Source of the DNA: Parachlamydiales bacterium
GTDB taxonomy: Bacteria > Chlamydiota > Chlamydiia > Chlamydiales > Parachlamydiaceae
Reading direction: 5' to 3'
DNA: 39,722 bases
NCBI GenBank assembly: GCA_020051075.1
Contig: JAGVJP010000091.1
Span: forward strand, 1 to 39,722
Both the position numbers and the translations under genes were made by a program. The notes under the pieces were generated by a model. The model was not told the origin of the DNA and ran no database searches. It saw nothing but the letters and a program-made list of their open reading frames with translations. This document shows positions 32,835-39,722 of the stretch, one piece after another. Each line of letters begins with the position of its first letter. The first letter of the stretch is position 1.

Positions 32835-34451
32835 ATGTTAAAAAGACTTTTCATCCAAAATATCATCCTCATCGAAAAAGCCTCTCTCCACTTCACGGAA
32901 GGGCTTAACATCTTAACTGGCGAAACAGGGTCAGGCAAATCTGCCATCATGCAGAGCCTAAACCTAGTTTTTGGCGAAAGGGCCGATGCAACCATCATCC
33001 GGCGCGGCTGTGACAAAGGCTATGTCGAAGCAGCTTTCGAAGTCACCTCCCCTCATATCAGAGGGTTCCTGACTGAAGGGGGCATTGACCACGATGCTGA
33101 ACAAGAGTTAATCATCCGACGAGAGCTCTCAGAGTCTGGCAAAAACAGGATTTTCATCAACAGCCAACAAACCCAGCTGACGTTTTTACGCCGGCTTGGA
33201 CAGCTCCTCACGCAGACTGTCGGCCAGCATGCAAACCAGCAGCTCCTCTCCTCCGATACCCATCGATCACTCCTCGATCTCTATGGCAGCTTGCAGCCAC
33301 TCCTCCAAAGATTCCAACAGCGCTTCGACTTAGAAAACCAGTTGAAGGGAGAACTTGATCTCTTGATTCGGGAGGAGGGCGAACGGATTCGAACGATAGA
33401 AAATTATCAACGGCAGCTGGAAGAGCTGGAAGAAGCACAGCTGAAAGAAGATGAAGAAGAAGAATTATTTGCAGAATTCACCCTTCTTCAGCACGCCGAA
33501 GAGATGGCTTGCAAAATCGATGAGATCAATGAATGCCTCTCTGGTGATCGACAACCGGTCATTCCCCTCCTCAACAGGCAGAGGCAGACGCTCGAAAGCC
33601 TTGTTCCCTTCGACCCCTCATTGAATGAGTCTCTGCAAATCCTGCAGACCGCATGCCTAGATTTGCAAGAGCTTGCCCACACCCTCAGATGCTATCAGGG
33701 ACATCTCAATTCCAACCCTTGCCGTCTAGAAGAGGTGAATGAGCGGTTAACGCTGTTGAATCAGGTGAAACGAAAATATGGAGCGACAATCTCCGATGTC
33801 ATCGCCTATCGCGATCAAACCTCTATCAAGCTCAGCCAATTGGAAAATCGGGAGCTCGAAATCGACAATCTTAAGATTAAACTCCAGGACGCTGAAGGTG
33901 AAACGCATGAAGCTGCACACGCATTGACCCTCCAAAGGAAACAGTGTGCCGCAGAGCTCGCAGCACGGCTGACAAAAGAACTCCATACCCTCAATATGTC
34001 AAAGGCGCTATTTTTCATTGAACTATCCCCCCAAAAGCGAACGAGAAATGGCGATGAAAAAGTCGAATTTTTTCTACAACCCAATCAAGGTGAACACAAA
34101 ATCCCACTCACTGATGGTGTCAGCGGAGGAGAGATCTCAAGGATACTGCTTGCTCTGCAAACGCTGCTCGGAGGGAAAGAAGATATCGCCACGCTGATCT
34201 TCGATGAAGTTGACGCCAATATCGGCGGAGAAACAGCCGGCATCGTTGGAGAAAAACTTAAAGAGATCAGCCAAGGGCGTCAAGTGATCTGCATCACCCA
34301 CTTCCCACAAGTGGCTTCATTTGCAAACCACCATTTCTGCATCTATAAAAAAGAGATCGAAGGACGAACCTTCACGCTGATCGACGAATTAGCAAACCCG
34401 GAAGCGCGGCAACAGGAACTTGCACGCATGGTCGGCTCAAAAACAAGATAA
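32835..34451 (+). CDS. recN: DNA repair protein RecN
   Basis: From ATG 32835 (a TTG two codons earlier is possible) the product has 538 residues, the usual size. RecN is an SMC-like ATPase acting in double-strand break repair. Walker A is GETGSGKSA at 29-37. A coiled-coil region spans about 150-380. The ABC signature VSGGEISRILLALQ is around 428 and the Walker B/D-loop LIFDEVDANIGGE around 455. CITHFPQVASFANHHF and the C-terminal end follow. Its last codons and stop lie in the left arm of a family B repeat, so the natural C-terminus (normally LA-x-M-L-G) reads ARMVGSKTR. Confidence 0.97.
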   Translation: MLKRLFIQNIILIEKASLHFTEGLNILTGETGSGKSAIMQSLNLVFGERADATIIRRGCDKGYVEAAFEVTSPHIRGFLTEGGIDHDAEQELIIRRELSESGKNRIFINSQQTQLTFLRRLGQLLTQTVGQHANQQLLSSDTHRSLLDLYGSLQPLLQRFQQRFDLENQLKGELDLLIREEGERIRTIENYQRQLEELEEAQLKEDEEEELFAEFTLLQHAEEMACKIDEINECLSGDRQPVIPLLNRQRQTLESLVPFDPSLNESLQILQTACLDLQELAHTLRCYQGHLNSNPCRLEEVNERLTLLNQVKRKYGATISDVIAYRDQTSIKLSQLENRELEIDNLKIKLQDAEGETHEAAHALTLQRKQCAAELAARLTKELHTLNMSKALFFIELSPQKRTRNGDEKVEFFLQPNQGEHKIPLTDGVSGGEISRILLALQTLLGGKEDIATLIFDEVDANIGGETAGIVGEKLKEISQGRQVICITHFPQVASFANHHFCIYKKEIEGRTFTLIDELANPEARQQELARMVGSKTR

Positions 34452-34731
34452 GCAGGACAAACAAGAGAAAACAAGATAGGCAAAAGGGACAAAACAGGAT
34501 AGGGAGGATAGGGCAGGATAAGCAAGAAGGATCATACAGACAAGCATCGAATGAAAATAAAAGATAATTCCCTATCCTTCCCATCCTGTAAAAATTGACA
34601 GGATGGGAAGGATAGATTGAATCTAAGATTTTATCTTTCTTATCTTGCCTATCCTGCCGCGAAGCGATCCTGCCTATCCTGTTTGCCCCTTTGCTTATCC
34701 TGTTTTCGTTCCTGCCTATCCTGTTCTGGCT
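34445..34731. repeat. Composite inverted repeat, family B, between recN and the USP gene
   Basis: The left side (ACAAGATAAGCAGGACAAAC to about 34530) and right side (TCTTATCTTGCCTATCCTGC from about 34638) pair imperfectly, with TGCCTATCCTGCCGCGAAGC as the family core on the right. In the middle lies a perfect hairpin with 18-base arms (34572-34589 and 34598-34615). The element fills the whole gap between two convergent genes and overlaps the recN stop. Confidence 0.92.
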
Positions 34732-37101
34732 CTATTCGAGGGTCGCAGCAATTCGCCGAGCTAGAATATCGGCAGCTTCTTCCGCAGGCACTTTTTTAAG
34801 CATGATGGTATAGGCGTTTCTATTATTTATGAACTGCTGTCTAGTGACTTCATTAACGGTAGTGTCGCTGCAATAATAGTAACGTCCATTTCTTTCAGTA
34901 TAGGCAACATAATGTCCCCCATTAAGACTTCCAGAATGCTCAACATAGGCAGTGATACGATACACGGCTGGTTGAGCTCTGTCTTGTGAGTCTTGGTATT
35001 CAGTGAGATCGATGTAACCATCTTCTGGCAATGTGATACCGAAATCGACTTTTCGCTGAATCGGCCCTCTCGCTCCGTAAACAGTTTCAAACCGCTTCAA
35101 ATGGAGAGGCAGGACATCAGGTAAATTTCGAAGGGAGTAATGTTCAGTGTACCGGAACAATTCAGGATTGGTTTGGCGTAGATGGATATTCTCCGATCGG
35201 CTAAAAGCATTCAACAGTCTGCTTGCTTCTCCCTCTGGACCCACAGTCCTAACCTCAATATTATCCTCTTCCATCGTCCAATTAGGATCAAAATCCCTAC
35301 CTTCGCCTTCCATCAAGCTCTCTTGGAAGAACGAACGAATTTGATAATCCAACGAAGACATCTCTCGCTGAGCTTCACGTAAGTAGGCTTGATATTCAGT
35401 CCTCATTTGCTGCGTCACCCGATCGAACTGTCCATAAGTGTTGAATACCCAATCATCTAAATTTAGTGGAGTTTGTATCGGCAACTGTTGGATTGTTTGT
35501 ACCTCAGGTCGCTTAACGAATTCTAATCCAGGAAACATCTCAGTTCTAAGCACAACTTCCTGTTCAAACCGATAAGGTAAGACAGCATCCATATATAACT
35601 CAAGAATTTGAGCAGAATCTAGTTGCCTTCTGTGCATGAGATTTTCATAGATGAAATCTCCATAGTCAACACCGTTGTTAATAAGGCCTTGAATTCTTGC
35701 ATACTCTAGATCATTTTGAAGCCTTGTATTCTCAGCTGTACGACTATCTTGAAGTCTTCCATAGTCTTGTTCGTTAAAAGAGTTTGGGTCTTCAAATCTT
35801 CTGTCATTCATGCGGTTGATTGCTGCATCGATACGCGTGAGTTCTGTTTCCATGCGCTGACGCTGCATCCTCAGATCGTATCGCCATTTAGGCTCAAAAA
35901 TATTTCTTTGGAGCGCAGCGACAGAAGGAAGGCGCGATTGACCTGAAACAATTGGTTCCCCAAACGTTGATACTGTTGATTTATCATTTTCTGATATTAG
36001 AAAGAGCATTTGAAGATTCGTGAGTGTTGGAACCGTTGTCGGCTGGTTTCCTCTAGGCTGAGTGAAGTAATAAAGTTCCTTGCGAATATTTTCCCGTCTT
36101 TCATAAGCTTGATCAGACTCTCTTGGCAAGCGCTCCAACGGATTTTCCAGTCGCTGGGCTAAATTCGGTGTAGTGAAAATCAGTTGAGTCAGCGCGTTCA
36201 TATAACAGGAGTTGCCGAGATTCCTCAAACGTGGAGGCGCATTCTGGTCTGCGCTGGCAGTCACATCAGGACCAGTTTCGAGCGTATTTATCCTTTGAAG
36301 AATATAGTCTTTCCGATGGCTTTCCCATTGCGGGTCAGTAAAAAGACCGGTATAGAACGCTTTATCTAACGTCCACAACATATCCCTGAACTCGCTTGTA
36401 AATGACTTTGGAATCTTAGCTCCAAATTCCCAAAGCCTCGCGATAAGGTGCTCAAACCTCTCAACTGCTGGCCGCTGGACATCGTTTCGGATAAGCTCAG
36501 AAAAATTGGTTCGCACTGCCTGAAATCTAGCTAGAAGAGGCGTAACGGTGTTCGTATGAAGTTCGGCAAGATCATGGCATCTTCGTGTTCCAGCTGAGAA
36601 TCTTTGAATTCTATCAGCACAAACTTTTAAAGCAGAATGGTACTCAATCAATTGATTAAGGGTTTTCATCAGATGAACATTTGAAATAGGAATCAATGCT
36701 TCAATATCGTGCAGCCGTGCTTCGAAAGTGGCCGCTTGAGTCGTTAACTCATTTAATTGCTCAATAAATTTTGGCGAATAGGGGTCAAATTCAGGTGCAA
36801 ATAGGCAACGATTGGCAACGACCGCGATATCGTGCGCAAGGCCGCTGATATAATCAGAAGCGAAAAATATAAATTCACAAGGTTTTTTTAGAAACTCAAA
36901 AGTATTGTCGATGAAAAAGATAAGAGCCTGTTCTAATATTTGTAGGGCAAATCTACATGAGCATCGACTGACAATAGGATCGTCGGCTCCCACCGTTTGA
37001 TCAACAGGAGCTGCATTTCCTCCCTGCTGATTCAATCGAAGTGATTGAGAAGAAGGAACATGATGTACTGGGCTTGCTGGTCTTGCTAATGGTGATGACA
37101 T
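34732..37101 (-). CDS. USP-type (ubiquitin-specific protease) deubiquitinase, effector candidate
   Basis: From ATG 37101 the product has 789 residues and begins MSSPLARPASPVHHV; an in-frame GTG lies two codons earlier. Residues 1-45 are Ser/Pro-rich and 45-280 helical. A USP catalytic domain follows. The Cys box is LRNLGNSCYMNALTQLIF with Cys299. The His box is SGSLNGGHYVAYTERNGRYY with His730, and Asp746 in YYCSDTTVNEV, 16 residues after the histidine, fits the third catalytic residue. LPLHLKRFE also matches the USP pattern L-x-x-x-L-K-R-F. The gap between boxes holds a coiled insert (about 395-470). USP enzymes are essentially eukaryotic, so this suggests gene capture and a role in cleaving host ubiquitin (inference). 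No Sec signal is present; type III secretion is the likely route. Confidence 0.87.
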   Translation of the reverse strand: MSSPLARPASPVHHVPSSQSLRLNQQGGNAAPVDQTVGADDPIVSRCSCRFALQILEQALIFFIDNTFEFLKKPCEFIFFASDYISGLAHDIAVVANRCLFAPEFDPYSPKFIEQLNELTTQAATFEARLHDIEALIPISNVHLMKTLNQLIEYHSALKVCADRIQRFSAGTRRCHDLAELHTNTVTPLLARFQAVRTNFSELIRNDVQRPAVERFEHLIARLWEFGAKIPKSFTSEFRDMLWTLDKAFYTGLFTDPQWESHRKDYILQRINTLETGPDVTASADQNAPPRLRNLGNSCYMNALTQLIFTTPNLAQRLENPLERLPRESDQAYERRENIRKELYYFTQPRGNQPTTVPTLTNLQMLFLISENDKSTVSTFGEPIVSGQSRLPSVAALQRNIFEPKWRYDLRMQRQRMETELTRIDAAINRMNDRRFEDPNSFNEQDYGRLQDSRTAENTRLQNDLEYARIQGLINNGVDYGDFIYENLMHRRQLDSAQILELYMDAVLPYRFEQEVVLRTEMFPGLEFVKRPEVQTIQQLPIQTPLNLDDWVFNTYGQFDRVTQQMRTEYQAYLREAQREMSSLDYQIRSFFQESLMEGEGRDFDPNWTMEEDNIEVRTVGPEGEASRLLNAFSRSENIHLRQTNPELFRYTEHYSLRNLPDVLPLHLKRFETVYGARGPIQRKVDFGITLPEDGYIDLTEYQDSQDRAQPAVYRITAYVEHSGSLNGGHYVAYTERNGRYYYCSDTTVNEVTRQQFINNRNAYTIMLKKVPAEEAADILARRIAATLE

Positions 37102-37257
37102 AAACACTCTTTTATTTTAAAGTTTTAATGTAACCAATTTTAACAGAAAACAGGATTTTTTTGCAAACAATCAATAACAAAAAAGTAAAAATGAATAAAA
37201 TCCAACTAGATATTGTGAAAAAAATGGCATAATTTGAGGTTCTAAATGACTTTACCA

Positions 37258-37286
37258 TTGACGAAATATCAAAATTTCGATAAAAA
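37258..37286 (+). promoter_or_regulatory. Possible promoter of the beta-barrel gene
   Basis: TTGACG at 37258 and TAAAAA at 37281, 17 bases apart, could be -35 and -10 boxes 68 bases before the GTG start. CGAAAT-ATCAAA-ATTTCG between them is a small palindrome that may be an operator. Visual match only. The rest of the 37102-37353 gap is AT-rich without other visible features. Confidence 0.35.
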
Positions 37287-37353
37287 AATCTTTTTTTACC
37301 ACTGGCCAGATCTCATCCTTATGGATGCTTAATACAAAATTGAGGCATAACAA

Positions 37354-38274
37354 GTGAATTTCCGTTATTTAACACTCTATCTTACTTTGTCTTCCCTTTC
37401 TTTAGCTTGGGGACAGCAAATCGATCCAGACCCACATAACTTTGGCTCCGAAGAAATCACTCAGCCAGCCAAGAGGAGTCCCTTCAGCTTTGAAAGCCAT
37501 GTCGATGTACTCGAAGACGCTAACATCAGTCGCGGTTTTTATGAAAAAGATTCGATCAGCTTTGCAGAATCTGACGTTGAAGTTGGGATGGTCGTCTACT
37601 ACTGCCCTGCCTATGAAGAGGGGGTTAGACTAGCCTTAGATTTTTCAGCAACCTACCTCTCTTGGGACCAAAATCCCTATTTCAAACAAGATCATTTCAA
37701 CATCCTTTCTCTGGAAGCGGTTTATTTTACCCATCGTCTGGACCGCTGGTTTTGGCGGACTTCTCTGAGCATTAACATGGATACCGAACAGTGGCAATCA
37801 GATTATACCAGTTACGACCTCTTACTCTGGGGACGATATGAATTCACCAAAGAAATTGGAATCCATATCGGATTCTGGGGAGAAACGGGCATTCGACTAG
37901 ACCGCGTTTGGCCAATTTTAGGTGCTGATTGGCAGATCTCAAAGCAGTGGAAGCTCAACTTAGTTTACCCTGTTAACATTTCACTTAACTATATGTTGAA
38001 CCCTAATTGGTCCTTTGCCCTTGCAGGAAGAAACTTTAATTCCCGATTTAGGGTCAACCGCGATCAGAGCTGCCCTCGATTCCTCGTCAGATATCAAAAT
38101 ATCGGAGCAGAATTCATGGTTAGATACGAGAACTTAGGAATCAGCGCCAACATCCACGGTGGGATAACCTTTGCTGGCAAATATCGGGTAGCGAATTCTC
38201 ACAATCACCACGCTCACAATTATGACCTTGAACCAGCTGGCTATATTGGCGGCGAAATAGACGTCAGTTTTTGA
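37354..38274 (+). CDS. Exported protein, probable outer-membrane beta-barrel
   Basis: It starts at GTG 37354, with GAGG eight bases upstream, and encodes 306 residues. The N-terminus (FRYLTLYLTLSSLSLAWGQQ) is a signal peptide with likely cleavage near AWG-QQ. The mature part alternates polar and aromatic residues in stretches such as RLALDFSATYLSW, FWRTSLSINM and WSFALAGRNFNSRFRV. It ends in a final strand IGGEIDVSF with a C-terminal phenylalanine, the hallmark of BAM-inserted outer-membrane proteins. I cannot name the family. It may be a porin-like surface protein. It is convergent with the following epimerase gene. Confidence 0.78.
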   Translation: MNFRYLTLYLTLSSLSLAWGQQIDPDPHNFGSEEITQPAKRSPFSFESHVDVLEDANISRGFYEKDSISFAESDVEVGMVVYYCPAYEEGVRLALDFSATYLSWDQNPYFKQDHFNILSLEAVYFTHRLDRWFWRTSLSINMDTEQWQSDYTSYDLLLWGRYEFTKEIGIHIGFWGETGIRLDRVWPILGADWQISKQWKLNLVYPVNISLNYMLNPNWSFALAGRNFNSRFRVNRDQSCPRFLVRYQNIGAEFMVRYENLGISANIHGGITFAGKYRVANSHNHHAHNYDLEPAGYIGGEIDVSF

Positions 38275-38323
38275 TCTTATCTGACGTTACCTAATCCGAG
38301 CATAACTTTTCACGTCTCCCCCA

Positions 38324-39226
38324 TTACCTAACTCGGGCGAGGCAGTGAATCAATGCATCTTCAAGGCGGGGATAGGTAAAGGCAAATTGAGCCTCTTCTA
38401 ACTTCTGAGGCTTGACCCTTGTGCTGCTGAGCAAGAGCTCCTCTCCCATCTGTCCAAAAATCCATTTTACAGCAAAAGCCGGCATCGGCAGGATCGCAGG
38501 CCTCTGCAGTTCGTCGGCTAAGTTCTTTGTGAATTCGTAATTTTGAACGGGGAAGGGGGTGACCGCGTTCACTGGACCGGCAATCTCAGGTGTCTGGACC
38601 AAAAATTCGATGACATGGAGCAAATCATACAAGGTGATCCAACTCATGTATTGCGACCCGGAACCTAGGCGTCCTCCTAGACCCCATCTAAAAGGAGTGA
38701 GCATCTGTTTAAGAGCCCCTCCAGCCTCGCTGAGAACCATTCCAAGACGAAGATTAATGGTCCTGATCCCTGCATCGGCAGCTCCTTTTGCCGCCGCCTC
38801 CCATTTTTCGCACACATCGGCTAAAAAGCCATGACCTGGGGGGCTCTTTTCCGTCAGCCACTCTTCTCCTCGATCCCCATAAAAGCCGATGGCTGACGCA
38901 CAAATGAAAAGAGTGGGAGGACGCTTCAGACGGGCGAGATCCTTCACCAGTGATGAGGTTGAATCAACCCGGCTGCTTTCGATGTCTCTCTTTTTGCGGG
39001 CCGTCCAACGACCCATAATTGACTCTCCAGCCAGGTGGACGATAGCGTCTGCACCCTCCAGCAATTCCAAGTCAACCACCCCTTTGTGAGGATCCCAGGC
39101 AATTTCTTGCGGATGCAAATCAGCTCTTCCTCTCACGAGTTTGTAGATTTGATAATCTTCAGCATCCAAAAAAGAGGCTAGAGCAGAACCGACCAGCCCC
39201 GAGGTGCCCGAGATGACAATTTTCAT
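38324..39226 (-). CDS. yfcH: TIGR01777 family NAD(P)-dependent epimerase
   Basis: The 300-residue product starts with a Rossmann nucleotide-binding motif, MKIVISGTSGLVGSALASFL (Gly7, Gly10 and Gly13). DAIVHLAGESIMGRWT and the hallmark SAIGFYGDRGEEWLTE (about 112-127) match the TIGR01777/YfcH branch of extended short-chain dehydrogenases. The C-terminal part (GPVNAVTPFPVQNYEFTK, PAFAVKWIFGQMGEELLLSS) is the DUF1731-type end. The substrate of this family is not established. A short piece of family A arm (CACGTCTCCCC) stands just beyond its 3' end near 38309. Confidence 0.93.
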   Translation of the reverse strand: MKIVISGTSGLVGSALASFLDAEDYQIYKLVRGRADLHPQEIAWDPHKGVVDLELLEGADAIVHLAGESIMGRWTARKKRDIESSRVDSTSSLVKDLARLKRPPTLFICASAIGFYGDRGEEWLTEKSPPGHGFLADVCEKWEAAAKGAADAGIRTINLRLGMVLSEAGGALKQMLTPFRWGLGGRLGSGSQYMSWITLYDLLHVIEFLVQTPEIAGPVNAVTPFPVQNYEFTKNLADELQRPAILPMPAFAVKWIFGQMGEELLLSSTRVKPQKLEEAQFAFTYPRLEDALIHCLARVR

Positions 39227-39722
39227 TTTTCAACTCCTGTTAAACGGCATTCACTGTTTAACATAAATCCCATTTTCGTCAAATTCTTCTCTTTCCCTAA
39301 CTGCAGACATTGACTCCATCTATCCAAAGGCATGCTGGTTCCCAGGCCTGACGGCCTTATCTTTATACACATCTTCCCAGTGCTTGTTCTGGCAACGAGA
39401 ATTGCTCGTTTTTCTTTCGCTGCTACCGCAGCTCTGGATTGGTCTGCATCTTGACCCCACGTTCCTGTCGCCGAGCTCCCTACACGCGGGACTTCCCACT
39501 TCAGTCGCTACCGCGACAAGCATAACTCTTCAGCACCTATTGGAATAACGACTGATGTGGATTTGGGAAACAGGAGAATTGTTTTTTGTCGCGGTAGCGA
39601 CTCAAGTGGGAAGCCCCGCGTGGAGCATACTTGTACCCACATCTTTTTGCCATGCGCATCAGTCTAAAACCTTTGCCCTCTTGCAACCCTTCAGGCTGCG
39701 ATATTTAACTTATTCATACCCA
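39227..39722. other. Region of about 500 bases without a convincing gene
   Basis: After the epimerase start comes a stretch of AT-rich DNA, then from about 39325 a more GC-rich segment. A minus-strand frame of 67 codons (39320-39523) encodes CRELGDRNVGSRCRPIQSCG and ends GNQHAFG. It has no ribosome binding site and runs into the inverted repeat at 39483, and its product is rich in Cys and Arg in a way that does not look like a normal protein. It may be the end of a lost mobile element or an untranslated RNA. I cannot identify it. Confidence 0.4.
39483..39622. repeat. Inverted repeat near the right edge
   Basis: CACGCGGGACTTCCCACTTC at 39483 starts a 37-base arm pairing, with two mismatches, with the arm 39586-39622 (TTGTCGCGGTAGCGACTCAA and on). 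The arm includes GTCGCTACCGCGAC, itself nearly palindromic. The 66 bases between the arms are unpaired. The GC-rich arms and lack of similarity to families A-F suggest a separate element or the terminal repeats of a small insertion. Confidence 0.92.

Noticed and set aside
39227..39722. Part of an rRNA or tRNA gene
   Set aside because: No recognisable rRNA segment or cloverleaf could be found in either strand.

Overview
The window looks like a stretch of chromosome from a chlamydia-related bacterium (order Chlamydiales in the broad sense, of the Parachlamydia/Waddlia type). I cannot fix the genus. Supporting signs are a 52-residue small basic protein of the type known from Chlamydiae and relatives, next to ybeY, a CBS-domain haemolysin-like gene and rny; RNase HIII; very Ser/Pro-rich proteins of effector style; and a ubiquitin-specific-protease-like gene that only makes sense in an organism living inside eukaryotic cells. 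Base composition is moderate, with AT-rich intergenic DNA. No rRNA, tRNA, CRISPR array or complete insertion sequence was found.

Layout. 1-1338: start of a secreted collagen-like protein reading left out of the window. 1636-3731: small leftward operon (hypothetical, PEBP-like, RlmI-like methyltransferase). 4039-4812: SAM methyltransferase. 4971-5780: two-helix membrane protein. 5889-8429: leuS, divergent from rnr (8736-11138). 11284-11469: remnant of a 3-methyladenine DNA glycosylase. 11536-12857: two overlapping DUF502 membrane proteins. 13078-14898: holC, an AAA/DUF4143 ATPase and a decayed second holC tail. 14895-21013: accessory block with a Ser-rich Sel1-repeat protein, the tail of a lost paralogue, an 826-residue protein of unknown function and a hipBA toxin-antitoxin pair. 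21370-22842: large unknown membrane protein. 23137-24865: umuDC. 25200-26848: RodZ-like and DUF368 proteins. 27069-31323: leftward operon-like run (57-residue protein, small basic protein, ybeY, tlyC-like, rny). 31465-34451: rnhC, a small membrane protein and recN. 34732-37101: the USP-like deubiquitinase. 37354-38274: envelope beta-barrel candidate. 38324-39226: TIGR01777 epimerase. 39227-39722: no convincing gene, but a strong inverted repeat.

The most striking large-scale feature is the density of long inverted repeats between genes. At least a dozen elements fall into several sequence families, with arms from 27 to about 92 bases. Three were checked base by base and are perfect (92-base arms at 24866-25118, 56-base arms at 11165-11284, 27-base outer arms at 16489-16702). 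They sit directly against stop codons, fill the gaps between convergent genes and border gene remnants. This suggests a mobile, still active or recently homogenised hairpin system that also serves as terminators. Functionally the window combines housekeeping RNA and translation genes (leuS, rnr, rny, ybeY, rnhC), DNA repair (recN, umuDC, holC), and host-interaction candidates (USP, Sel1, collagen-like, beta-barrel).
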